From contig JAYRWE010000129.1 in NCBI GenBank assembly GCA_041918175.1, positions 62,001 through 126,000 on the forward strand: a stretch of DNA of 64,000 nt, written 5' to 3'. The notes under the pieces are model-generated. The model searched no databases. It saw only the letters and a list, made by a program, of their open reading frames with translations, and was not told the origin of the DNA. Positions 23,984 to 33,400 of this stretch are shown here, one piece after another. The position numbers were made by a program, and so were the translations under genes. The first letter of the stretch is position 1. Each line of letters begins with the position of its first letter. The stretch is from JABWAN01 sp041918175 (GTDB lineage: Bacteria > Zhuqueibacterota > Zhuqueibacteria > Zhuqueibacterales > Zhuqueibacteraceae).

Positions 23984-25525
23984 TTATCGCGCGCGTTTCT
24001 TCCGACTGCGGCTTGGGCGCTCAAAGTTGATGCGAATAATATGGGTAAAGATTCGCTTGTCCGCGATGATTTCATCTTGGGTGAGCACGTCGTTTTCATT
24101 GTGCTTGAGGCTGAACACGACGTAATAGCCCTCCTCCAAGTCCGCGGTCTTCAAGTATTCCGCCAACTGCTCCTTGCCGTTTTGAAAATAAGTTTGGTCC
24201 GTGAAGATTTTGGTTTCGATAAGATATTTTTTGCCGCGAAACAGAATCAGAATGTCCGTCCGCCCGCGGCCCAAAGGAACTTCGACAAACGTCTCGCCGC
24301 CCAAGCGCTCGATGAAAAAATTTATGAAGCCATCCAACGAATAGTGCCAGGCGCCCTCCTTGAGCTGCGCGGTATCGAACGCGCGAAAGCCGCGCTTTGT
24401 TACATACTCGCGGTAGCGTTGCAAGACGGCGTTGAGCTGCAAACCCTCGGCAGACGCGTAAGCCTCGAGTTTCTCGTGCGTAGACATGAAATATCCGGTT
24501 TCGCCGTTGCTCGCGGGCCGAAAGGCAAACAGCAAACGTTTCTTGTACAGAGGCACGATGACCTCGGCGAAGCCATTGATATTTTCGACGACGCCGTGCG
24601 CATATAAAAATGAAATGTCGGGATTGTCCACATTGAACGGAACCGCGGTCTCGCCAAAGAGCAAGCGGAGCATGAACGCTTTTCTCGCTCCGGCTTTTTG
24701 CACAATGTTGATGATGTTTTTGTCGTATCTTTCCGTGAGGTAATGCTTCAACGCTTTGTAGAAAGCGCTCATGGTTACGGTTTGCGCGCTATCGGTGACG
24801 AGCGTTTCCACGAGATAATTGCACAAGCCGCACATCAGCCCCGGCTGGCCATTGGTGTTTGCATAGAGCGCGCGAATCACCTCCTCGTCAAACGGCTGCC
24901 CGGTCTCGGTCGTGTATTGATTGATCAACTCTCGCACTTCCGCCTCGGAAAAATATGAGATCGCGATTTCATCCGTGATATTGAAGGGCGATGCGGTGGA
25001 TACAATCAATTCGGCGATGGTGCTCACGCCGACCAACATGAGCGCATGCAAAGCATAAAGCTCGCGGCGATGATAGATCTTGCGGAAGGTGTGCAGCAAC
25101 TCGCTGAGCGCTTCAGGCGGAATGCCTTCAAACTCGTCGATGATGAGCACGAGGTTATGGCATTGGTTGCGCAACTCTTCAAAGAAGCGCGTCAACTCCA
25201 CCGGATTGGCAACGGTGCGCGGCGGCGTAAGCCCGTGCAGCTTCAGTTCGCGATGCAACTCGTGATTCAATTCATCATAGAAAAGCGCTTTCGAAATGTT
25301 TTTTAAATTTTCGAAGCTGAGCACGATCGGAATAAAATCTCCGGTGCGGCGCATCTCCCGTGCGAGCAGTTGAAAGTACGTGGTCTTTCCGGCCTGGCGC
25401 GGCGCGAAGAGCGTGAGATATTTGCCGCGTCGGATTTTCTCCATGCCTTCCGCCAGCATGGCCGCGCGCATCACGGTATAATGCTCTTGCGGATTACACG
25501 GGCCGGAAGTGTTGAAATAACGCAT
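23984..25525 (-). CDS. AAA-type ATPase with C-terminal PD-(D/E)XK-like domain
   Basis: A 513-residue cytoplasmic protein. The start MRYFNTSGPCNPQEHYTV is typical of the AAA_35/AAA-like family found in cyanobacteria, Chloroflexi and FCB genomes. Walker A is at 41-49 (APRQAGKTT) and Walker B at 125-131 (LVLIIDE). The middle is a winged-helix/lid region. Residues about 415-513 resemble a PD-(D/E)XK fold (RGRTDILILFRGKKYLIETK, with Asp and Glu-x-Lys in the right order). The ATG at 25525 lies after GAGAGAGG; a start ten codons upstream is possible. Role unknown: such proteins are often listed as DNA-processing or defence-related, but no experiment is known to me. Confidence 0.72.
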   Translation of the reverse strand: MRYFNTSGPCNPQEHYTVMRAAMLAEGMEKIRRGKYLTLFAPRQAGKTTYFQLLAREMRRTGDFIPIVLSFENLKNISKALFYDELNHELHRELKLHGLTPPRTVANPVELTRFFEELRNQCHNLVLIIDEFEGIPPEALSELLHTFRKIYHRRELYALHALMLVGVSTIAELIVSTASPFNITDEIAISYFSEAEVRELINQYTTETGQPFDEEVIRALYANTNGQPGLMCGLCNYLVETLVTDSAQTVTMSAFYKALKHYLTERYDKNIINIVQKAGARKAFMLRLLFGETAVPFNVDNPDISFLYAHGVVENINGFAEVIVPLYKKRLLFAFRPASNGETGYFMSTHEKLEAYASAEGLQLNAVLQRYREYVTKRGFRAFDTAQLKEGAWHYSLDGFINFFIERLGGETFVEVPLGRGRTDILILFRGKKYLIETKIFTDQTYFQNGKEQLAEYLKTADLEEGYYVVFSLKHNENDVLTQDEIIADKRIFTHIIRINFERPSRSRKKRAR

Positions 25526-25852
25526 GACAGCCTCTCTCTCATGATTGCGAGACAAAGCTAGTATGAGCCTTGCTTAAAAGCAAGCCTTTATCTTTTTGCA
25601 AAGCTCCGGCAAAATACTTGTTGAAATCCGCAAGCGTCCATGCTATCTTGAAACAGGAAATGAGACCTTCCTTGCAAGGAGTGCAACGCAATTCCCCGCG
25701 CGAAAAACTGCGACCAATTCTACTGAAACAGATTTTATACTGCGCCTGCGAAACACGCAAAACACCCCAAATGCTTTTCGTGTACCTTGTGTGTTCCGTG
25801 GGAAAAATCATTCGCGAGCTTACCTCTCGCTCATCATTCACGGAGGATGGAA
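25526..25852. other. Intergenic region between divergent AAA ATPase and symporter genes
   Basis: No gene is supported in these 327 bases. A short perfect hairpin (CTTGCTT/AAGCAAG, 25569-25584), a promoter-like pair (25621-25649) and a degraded palindrome (25738-25802, CACGCAAAAC...TTTTCGTGT) related to that at 10692-10766 are present. Confidence 0.5.
25621..25649 (+). promoter_or_regulatory. Candidate promoter for the symporter genes
   Basis: TTGAAA (25621-25626) and TATCTT (25644-25649) are 17 bases apart, about 200 bases before the symporter start. Confidence 0.4.
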
Positions 25853-27346
25853 ATGAGCTTTGCGCTGTTGGATTGGATCATCGTTGTGCTGTATCTCGGG
25901 TTTGCGATTTGGCTCGGGCTGCGCGCGCGCAAGTATGTCGAGGATTTGAGCGGCTACATCGTTGCGGGCCGCCGCGTGAAAGTCGCGCTCGGCGTGGCGA
26001 CGCTCACCGCAACGGAAGTGGGCACGGTGACTTTCATGTATTACGGCGAGCTGGGTTATGTTTCCGGCTTCGCGTGTTTTGTCATCGGCCTCATTTCGCT
26101 CGTCGCGTTTTTGATCATCGGCAAAACCGGCTTCATCATCTCCGGCTTGCGGCGCTTGCGTGTGATGACGATTCCCGAGTATTATGAACTGCGCTACAAT
26201 CGCAACGTGCGCTGGCTCGGCGGCTTGGTGCTCTTTGTCGGCGGCGTGTTGAACATGGGCGTGTTTTTGAAATTCGACGGCATCTTTCTTTCGGAGACGA
26301 TGGGCTTTGGGCCGGAGGCATTGACCGCGATCATGGTGGTGATGCTCGTGATCGTGGTGTCGTATACGATTCTCGGCGGCATGTTCTCCGTGGTGGTCAC
26401 GGACTTCATGCAGTTCGTGGTGATTGCGATTGGGATGTTGATCGCGACGATTGCGGCGTTCATGCACGTGAGTCCGGCGCAAATTTCCGCGAAGGTGTTT
26501 GAGCAATTCGGCGCCGCGGGCTTTGATCCAACCGCAAGTCCGCAATTCGGTTGGGCGTTTATCATTTGGGTGTTTTTAAGCAGCATGGCCGGCTCCGCGC
26601 TCTGGCAGCCCGCGGCCTCGAAGGCGCTCTCTTCTGCAAGCGTGGAGGCGGGGCGCAAAGTTTATCTCTACAGCGCGCTCGCGTATGCGGGCCGCGCGAT
26701 GATTCCGATGTTTTGGGGCATTGCGGCGCTCGTGTATCTCGGCAAAATTGATAACACCGTTGCTGCCATGCCGCGCTTTCTCGCGCAGACGGTGCCGAGC
26801 GGCTTTCTCGGTTTGATCGTCGCGGCCATGCTCGCGGCTTCGATGTCAACGTATAGCGCGTATTTGCTTTCATGGAGCACGGTGGCGGTGCGCGATATTC
26901 TTGGCGGTTTGCGGCGCGCGCCGATGAGCGAGACGAAAACGATCACGCTCATTCGAGCGTTCGTGTTTGCGATTGGCGTGTTCTTGCTGCTCTTCGGGTT
27001 GCTTTATAAAATTCCGGACACGGCGTTTCAATATATTTATATTACCGGCACGATGTACACTGCGGGCGCATTTGGCGCGGTCGCGCTTGGGTTGTATTGG
27101 AAGAAAGCGAATGTGATCGGCGCGTATTGCTCGCTCATCCTCGGCGCGGTCGCGCCGGCTTTGTTTTTGGTGTTGGAAAAATTTCGCGACACGCTGCCCG
27201 GCTGGCTCAAGTTTGCCGGCGACGTGAACGTGACGGGCTATTTGAGTTTTGTGTTGTCGATTGGCGGCATGATTGTCGGCTCGCTGCTCACGCAAAAGTC
27301 GCATCCGCCCAAAGTGCTCACGACCAAACACGAGGAGAATGACTGA
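25853..27346 (+). CDS. Sodium:solute symporter (SSS family)
   Basis: A 497-residue membrane protein with about 13 hydrophobic segments and the SSS-family start (WIIVVLYLGFAIWLGLRAR, then GYIVAGRRVKVALG). It would couple import of a small organic solute, such as a carboxylate, sugar or amino acid, to sodium entry. The start at 25853 is chosen because GGAGG lies 6 bases upstream; the ATG at 25847 is too close to it. The next gene, a 44-residue single-helix protein, begins on the last base of this stop codon (TGATG), so the two are coupled. Specificity cannot be read from the sequence. Confidence 0.87.
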   Translation: MSFALLDWIIVVLYLGFAIWLGLRARKYVEDLSGYIVAGRRVKVALGVATLTATEVGTVTFMYYGELGYVSGFACFVIGLISLVAFLIIGKTGFIISGLRRLRVMTIPEYYELRYNRNVRWLGGLVLFVGGVLNMGVFLKFDGIFLSETMGFGPEALTAIMVVMLVIVVSYTILGGMFSVVVTDFMQFVVIAIGMLIATIAAFMHVSPAQISAKVFEQFGAAGFDPTASPQFGWAFIIWVFLSSMAGSALWQPAASKALSSASVEAGRKVYLYSALAYAGRAMIPMFWGIAALVYLGKIDNTVAAMPRFLAQTVPSGFLGLIVAAMLAASMSTYSAYLLSWSTVAVRDILGGLRRAPMSETKTITLIRAFVFAIGVFLLLFGLLYKIPDTAFQYIYITGTMYTAGAFGAVALGLYWKKANVIGAYCSLILGAVAPALFLVLEKFRDTLPGWLKFAGDVNVTGYLSFVLSIGGMIVGSLLTQKSHPPKVLTTKHEEND

Positions 27347-27480
27347 TGCATACCGGTGCGATCATTTGGTTTGTCATCTTTGCCGTTGCCGCGGCGCTCT
27401 TCTTTTGCGTTGCAGCAGTCGTTTCGATCAAAGGCTGGAAGGATTTGCAGGAGTTGTTGCGCCACAGCTCGCAGAAATAA
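27346..27480 (+). CDS. Small single-helix accessory protein of the symporter
   Basis: A 44-residue protein too short for most gene finders. It has one membrane helix (about residues 5-28, GAIIWFVIFAVAAALFFCVA) and a short basic, then polar, tail (KGWKDLQELLRHSSQK). Its ATG overlaps the stop of the symporter gene (TGATG), the arrangement of small symporter partner proteins seen in other SSS-type operons. No independent signal is seen. A structural or regulatory role in the transporter is inferred from gene coupling alone. Confidence 0.75.
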   Translation: MHTGAIIWFVIFAVAAALFFCVAAVVSIKGWKDLQELLRHSSQK

Positions 27481-27813
27481 AAAGGCAGTTGCGGTCTGCA
27501 AGAGTCAGGGCGCAACGTCTCGGCTTCCTGCGCAAGCACAAGACCGGACTCACATCTCGCCTCGGAAGCAACGTAATCGCAGGCACGCTTTTGCTCACTC
27601 CACGTGTATCACGTGAAGAAGAGCCAGTCGCCAATCCTCCGCAGGAAAGAATTTTGCGCGTAGAATGGTTCATCGTCCGCGTGCAAACATGAGCAACAGT
27701 GATGCGTGGCAACGAAAATCTTCCTTCGATTTGACAAGTGCGAAACAAAGCGCTACTCTGGCAACGGGCGCTAGCGCAGAGCGCAGGATCATCACCACTT
27801 CTTTGGAGGCTTC
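27481..27813. other. Intergenic region before the nucleotide-sugar dehydrogenase
   Basis: The 333 bases contain no supported gene. The only clear signal is the promoter-like pair at 27731-27759. Confidence 0.5.
27731..27759 (+). promoter_or_regulatory. Promoter of the nucleotide-sugar dehydrogenase gene
   Basis: TTGACA (27731-27736) and TACTCT (27754-27759) are separated by exactly 17 bases, 54 bases before the ATG. This is one of the best sigma-70-like matches in the window. Confidence 0.6.
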
Positions 27814-29451
27814 ATGGCAGTGAAATACTCAATCAGTCCCTCCGGCGAGCAATTCCCTTTGCCGCAGCCGGAAGATTATAAAGCCGAGTTCGCGCGTATT
27901 CAAGCATTGGCCGAGGCGCAACGCAAGCTCGGCCGCGAGATCGTCGTGGTGATGGGCGTCGGTTTCGTCGGCGCGGTCATGGCCGCGATTGTGGCGGACA
28001 CGGTTGATCGCACCACCAAGCAACCGAGCAAGTTTGTGATTGGCATGCAGCGTCCGAGCGCGCGCAGTTATTGGAAAATTCCGTTGCTCAATCGCGGCGT
28101 GTCGCCCGTGAAAGCCGAAGACCCCGAAGTCGATCCCATGATCTATCGCTGCGTCATGGAGAAGAAGACGCTCATGGCCACGTACACGTATGAAGTGCTG
28201 AAGCTCGCGGACGTTGTGGTGGTCGATGTGCAATGCGATTATCTGAAAAACTCGCTTGGCAGCGTGCGCACCGGCAGCGTGGATATGGCCGCGCTCGAAG
28301 ATTCGTTCGGCGTGATTGCGGAGCATGTGCCGCCACAGGCGTTGGTGTTGATCGAAACCACTGTCGCACCCGGCACGACCGAGCAAGTGGCGTATCCTAT
28401 TATGCGCCGTGCGTTTCGTAAGCGTGGCATCACGAGCGAACCGTTGCTCGCGCACAGCTATGAGCGCGTCATGCCCGGTCGCGATTATGTGGCGAGCATC
28501 CGCGATTTTTGGCGCGTGTGCAGCGGCATTAACGAAGAAGCCAAAGGCCGCGTCACGAAATTTCTCAACGAAGTTTTGAACACGGAAAAATTTCCGCTCA
28601 CCGTGCTCGACCGCCCGATCGAAAGTGAAACCGCGAAGATTGTGGAGAATAGTTATCGCGCCACCACGCTTGCATTTCTCGATGAGTGGAGTTTGTTCGC
28701 CGAGCGCAACGGCGTGGATTTGATGAAAGTGATCAAGGCCATCAAAGTGCGCCCCACGCACAGCAACATTATTTTCCCCGGCCCCGGCATCGGCGGCTAT
28801 TGTTTGCCGAAAGACGGCGGCCTCGGCATGTGGGCATACAAACACATTCTCGGGTTCGACGACGACATTTTCAAAATCACGCCGCTGGCAATTGACATCA
28901 ACGACACGCGCGCGATTCACGTGGCGCAGCTCGTGCGTGATGCGATGCGTTTGATGCACCGGCCCATTGCCGCGGCGGAAGTGCTCATTCTCGGCGCGGC
29001 CTATCGCGAAGACGTGGGCGACACGCGCTACAGCGGCTCGGAAATTCTCGCGCGCAAGCTTTCGGAAATGGGCGCAGAGATTCGCGTGCATGATCCGTAC
29101 GTGGAGCATTGGTGGGAATTGGAGAATCAAGACGAGTATCCCGGCAAAGGCCACGGCCGCAAAGAATTCTTCCGCAATCAAGAAAAGCTCAAAGATGTGC
29201 GCGTGCAGCAAGACCTCGACAAAGCTTTTGCGGGAGCAGAGGCTGTGGTGTTCGCGGTGCGGCATCAGCCTTATTTGCAGCTCACGCCCGAAGAGGTCGT
29301 GCAGAAATGCGGCAAGCCCGTGGCCATCATCGATGCGTTCGGCATTTTAGATGACGAAAAGATTCGCGGTTATCTAGAACTCGGCTGCGAAGTGAAGGCG
29401 ATGGGCCGAGGGCACATTGCGAGGATTAAGGAGCAGGTGAGGAGAGGATAG
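27814..29451 (+). CDS. UDP-glucose/GDP-mannose dehydrogenase family protein
   Basis: A 545-residue enzyme. After an extended N-terminus of about 40 residues comes a Rossmann motif (VVVMGVGFVGAVMAA). The catalytic cysteine lies in the family motif GPGIGGYCLPKDGG (Cys330), and the C-terminal domain follows (VLILGAAYREDVGDTRYSGS). Members oxidise the C6 hydroxyl of a UDP- or GDP-sugar to a carboxylate with two NAD+, giving uronic acid precursors for surface polysaccharide. This protein is about 100 residues longer than usual, through the N-terminal extension and an insert after the Rossmann fold (about 85-125). The sugar specificity is not evident. GGAGG lies 8 bases before the ATG. No glycosyltransferases adjoin it. 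Confidence 0.88.
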   Translation: MAVKYSISPSGEQFPLPQPEDYKAEFARIQALAEAQRKLGREIVVVMGVGFVGAVMAAIVADTVDRTTKQPSKFVIGMQRPSARSYWKIPLLNRGVSPVKAEDPEVDPMIYRCVMEKKTLMATYTYEVLKLADVVVVDVQCDYLKNSLGSVRTGSVDMAALEDSFGVIAEHVPPQALVLIETTVAPGTTEQVAYPIMRRAFRKRGITSEPLLAHSYERVMPGRDYVASIRDFWRVCSGINEEAKGRVTKFLNEVLNTEKFPLTVLDRPIESETAKIVENSYRATTLAFLDEWSLFAERNGVDLMKVIKAIKVRPTHSNIIFPGPGIGGYCLPKDGGLGMWAYKHILGFDDDIFKITPLAIDINDTRAIHVAQLVRDAMRLMHRPIAAAEVLILGAAYREDVGDTRYSGSEILARKLSEMGAEIRVHDPYVEHWWELENQDEYPGKGHGRKEFFRNQEKLKDVRVQQDLDKAFAGAEAVVFAVRHQPYLQLTPEEVVQKCGKPVAIIDAFGILDDEKIRGYLELGCEVKAMGRGHIARIKEQVRRG

Positions 29452-29872
29452 TAGATTTCGTTTGCAAACACAAAAACGCCGAAGGCGTTATACTTCACAG
29501 CCCAGGGTGCTCGGCTTCTGAGCACCCTGGGAAAGTATATGAAAAAATTCCAGAGAACCCCGCAGGGGTTCAATAAACAAAGGGCAATCATTGTTATAAC
29601 GCGTATGTCTGATGAACGATAGAGCGCCAATTTTTGTTGAACCCTTGTAGGGTTCTTGATGATTATATGACCGGTTCCCGAGGGTGCGCTGCGCGCAACC
29701 CTCGGCTTTGTTGTTGAACGCCTTCGGCGTATTTTAATTTTGATTGCCCACACTGAACCGGATAGAACTCAAAACGAGATTATGAGCATTCAAGAGCTGC
29801 GCGGGAAAAAGCTCGTGCTCTGCGTTGACGCGGGCGAATACGAAGGCACGAGCTTGTTCGCAATGAAAAAAT
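29452..29872. other. Interval holding nested palindromes and a possible gene fragment
   Basis: Between the dehydrogenase and the antitoxin-like gene, these 421 bases contain a nested set of inverted repeats (29475-29730) and a 34-codon frame (29782-29886) that may be a gene remnant. Confidence 0.5.
29475..29730. repeat. Nested inverted repeats (ACGCCGAAGGCGT and others)
   Basis: An outer pair, AACGCCGAAGGCGTT near 29475 and AACGCCTTCGGCGT near 29717, encloses two further hairpins (CCCAGGGTGCTCGGC...GAGCACCCTGGG; CCGAGGGTGCGCTGCGCGCAACCCTCGG). It also encloses a pair of GAACCC/GGGTTC hairpins (AACCCCGCAGGGGTT, AACCCTTGTAGGGTT). Confidence 0.65.
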
Positions 29873-29886
29873 ATGAACACAAATAA
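29782..29886 (+). pseudogene. Possible truncated small protein
   Basis: A 34-codon frame begins MSIQELRGKKLVLCVDAGEYEG. The first 20 residues resemble the start of a widespread family of about 70-residue small proteins whose members continue with a conserved ...RVIDESGEDYLYP core. That core is missing here; the frame stops after KKYEHK. It overlaps the next gene's ATG. The resemblance is from memory and weak. Confidence 0.25.
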
Positions 29887-30148
29887 AAGCTCCATCTCCC
29901 AAGCCGCTTCTTACGCCGAAATGGGCAAATTTTGGGACAACCATGACTTAGGCGATTATTGGGATCAAACTCAGCCCGCGGAGTTTGACGTTGATATTCA
30001 GTCTGAAATTCAACTGTACGCATTAGAGCAAAACTTATCACAACAAGTCGCTTTACTCGCAAAGCAGCGAGGCATTTCCTCGGAGGCTTTGCTGAATTTA
30101 TGGGTGCAAGAAAAAGTGCGCGAGCAAAGCAGCGCGCTCGTCGCTTAA
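29873..30148 (+). CDS. CopG-type antitoxin-like protein
   Basis: A 91-residue protein. Its first half (EMGKFWDNHDLGDYWDQT, then EFDVDIQSEIQLYAL) matches the CopG antitoxin family that pairs with BrnT-like toxins: a FWDxHD...YWD block followed by a strand-helix-helix DNA-binding fold. The second half (SQQVALLAKQRGISSEALLN) gives the helix-turn-helix-like part. Start: ATG 29873, without a good ribosome site. The usual partner toxin is absent from both sides: upstream is a repeat, downstream a 250-base non-coding stretch before the VWA gene. It is therefore an orphan antitoxin or regulator. Confidence 0.65.
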   Translation: MNTNKSSISQAASYAEMGKFWDNHDLGDYWDQTQPAEFDVDIQSEIQLYALEQNLSQQVALLAKQRGISSEALLNLWVQEKVREQSSALVA

Positions 30149-30404
30149 GCTCCCTCCCAAAAAACTCCTTGCTATTCTTCCCAAAATCCCGCTCCTTTTT
30201 GCACATCAAGTTTCCTTAACACTGCACGGTTGGTGATCTTTGGCGACGGCGCTTGAGGAAACGATTCGCTCCGCGCGATAAACGGCGGAGTTCGATCTTG
30301 CCCACCTTCTCTCTTCGGATGCGCCAAAGGTCTGCTTGCACGCACAGCTCGGCGCCACTTCCGCCCACCGTGGTTTGCGTCTCTCATTTCTCTCTCTTCC
30401 ACCT

Positions 30405-33400
30405 ATGATCGCACCCACGCTCTCGCGTCTTCGCCTTAGTGCATGCATCTCCGCTGCGCTCGTCTTTGCGTTTGCGCAACCCAGCACGGCGCAAAAACCG
30501 TTCAATCTCGCCGCAGGCCCAGACACGCTTTTCGTTTCGGTAAATAATATCGCCATCGCCGGCGAATATGCGCTACGCGGCAAGACCGCGAATTTTCATT
30601 ATCCCGTGCTCTCCATGCTCTCCTTGGTCGATAGCAGCAGCCGCATCGTCACCGGCCTCGCGGATACCGTGCGCTGGCTCAATGCCAACGAGACCGCGGA
30701 GAACGGCTTGCCGATCACACAAATTTGGCCGCGCCTTTTCGAATATCATCGCGACAATCCGCTCTTCCCGCCGAATCCTGATCTCTATCAATCTTCGCCC
30801 GGCGTGTCCTTCACCGAAGTGCGCGAGTGGCAAAATTTTCCCACGAGCACCATGCTCGTGATGGACGTGAGCGGCAGCATGCAAGATCAAATCGACGAAG
30901 CCAAGGACGCGAACCTGCTTTACGTCAATCTCCTGCGCACCGTCGATCGTGCGGGCGTGATTCAATTCGACAACACCATTCGCAGCAAGCTTGCAATGAC
31001 GAACAACCTCGCGCAAGTGCGCGATTCGATCAACATCGCCTTGCCAATGGGCGGAACTGCGATTTATGACGCACTTGCGCTCGCATTGCAGGCAACCAAG
31101 AACGAGCTTGGTCGTCGCCGTGTTGTTATTCTTTATACCGACGGCAATGACAATGCCTCCACCACCACACCGCAAGCCGTGATCGACAGCGCGCAAGCTT
31201 TGGGCATCCCGATCTACACGGTCGCACTTGGCTTTCTCACCAGCGACAGCGTGCTTGCGCGTATCTCGAGCGAAACCGGCGGCCTCTTTTTCAAAAGTCC
31301 GACCGAGAAAGAGTTGGCGAGTATTTATGTGCGCCTCTCCGACATCGTGCAAAATTTTTATGTCATGGCGCACGGCTCGCCCGATCCGATCCGCAACAAC
31401 ACGTGGCGCACCGTGGACGTGACTGCGAGCTTGCCGACTCGCAACGGTCGCGGCAAAGGTTATTACTTTGTCGGCGCGCAGCCACAGCAAAGAGCTACAG
31501 ACGTCGCGCTCACCTTCACGTCGATCACCGATACGCAAGTAGTCGTCAACAATCGCAGCGTGAATGCGGTCAAGCCCGGTGGCACATATCGCTATCGCGT
31601 GCGCCTTCACAATCGCGGGCCGGCCGCAGCGAGCAATCTTCGCGTGCGCCAATTCCTGCCCGACTCCGTGCGCTTGCTCGCTGCTTCGCGTCCGCCGCTC
31701 TTCACCGACGGCGATTCGCTGCTTTGGCAAATCAGCAATCTCGCGGCGGGTGCAGAAGATTCCATTCTCGTCGAAGCCCGACTTGCTGCGAACGTACCGA
31801 ATACGTTACAAGAGCTTTTCAGCAGCGCGCTCTTGTTCGTTGCGAACGACACCACGCCCGCGAACAACGCAGCATTCGACACCGTGCGCGTGCTTCACCC
31901 GCAATCGCCGCCGAACAACAACACCGACCTCGCGCTCGCGATGGCTTCATTCACCGACACGAGCATCGTGGTGAATGGCAAACTCGTTCGCGCGACGAAG
32001 CCCGGCAGCGAGTACGAGTATCGCCTCAAGCTGCGCAACCGAGGGCCGAAAGCCGCGAGCAACATTCGCCTCCGCCAACTCCTGCCCGACTCCGTGAGCT
32101 TTGTGCGCGCTTCGCTTGCGCCTTCTTTTGTTGATAAAGACTCGCTCGCTTGGCAAATGGCAAGTTTGCAAGCGGGCAACGAAGATTCGATCAATGTCAC
32201 GGTGCGACTCGCGGCGAACGTGCCGCGCACTTTGGCACAACTACTCTCCGAAGCACAACTGTTCTTTGCGAACGACACCACGCCCGGCAACAACGCAGCA
32301 TTCGACACCGTGCGCGTGCTTCATCCCGCGCCGCCGCCGAGCAACAATACCGACCTCGCGCTCGCGATGAACTCGATCACTGACACGAGCATCGTGGTGA
32401 ATGGCAGACTCGTGCGCGCGACGAAACCCGGCAGCGGGTATGAGTATCGTTTGAAAATCCGCAATCGTGGCCCGCGCAACGCGAACAACATTCGCGTCCG
32501 CCAACTTCTGCCCGACTCAGTGAGCTTTGTGCGCGCCTCGCGTGCGCCTCTTTTTGTTGATAAAGACTCACTCGCTTGGCAAATGGCAAGTTTGCAAGCG
32601 GGCAATGAAGATTCGATTAGCGTCACCGTGAAGCTCGCTTCGAATGTGCCGCTCGGCCTCGCGCTTTTATCCAGCGAAGCAAAACTCTTCTTTGCAAATG
32701 ACACCACGCCCGGCAACAACGCAGCGTTTGACACCGTGCGCGTGCTTCATCCCGCGCCGCCGCCAAACAACAACACCGATCTCGCGATGTCACTAGCGTC
32801 ATTCACGGACACGAGCATTGTGGTGAATGGCAAGCTCGTGCGCGCGACCAAGCCCGGCAGCGAGTATGAGTATCGTTTGAAAGTGCGCAACCACGGCCCG
32901 CGCAACGCGAACAACATTCGTGTCCGCCAACTTCTGCCTGACTCGGTGAGTTTTGTGCGTTCCTCGCGCGCGCCTTTTTTTGTTGATAAAGACTCGCTCG
33001 CTTGGCAAGTGGCAAGTTTGCAAGCGGGCAATGAAGATTCGATCAACGTCACGGTGCGACTCGCGGCAAGCGTGCCGCAAACCCTCGCGTTATTATTCAG
33101 CGAAGCAAAGCTTTTCTTTGCCAATGACACCACACCCGCGAACAACGCGTCATTCGACACCGTGCGCGTCATTCATCCGACAATACCCCCGAACAATAAC
33201 ACCGACCTCGCCCTCGCGATGAGTTCAGTCACGGATACGAGCATCGTGGTGAATGGCAAACTCGTTCGCGCAACCAAGCCCGGCGATGAGTACGCGTATC
33301 GCATTAAACTAAGCAATCGCGGGCCGAAAGCGGCGAGCAACATTCGCATTCGTCAACTCTTGCCCGACTCCGTGAGTTTTGTACGTGCCTCGCTTGCGCC

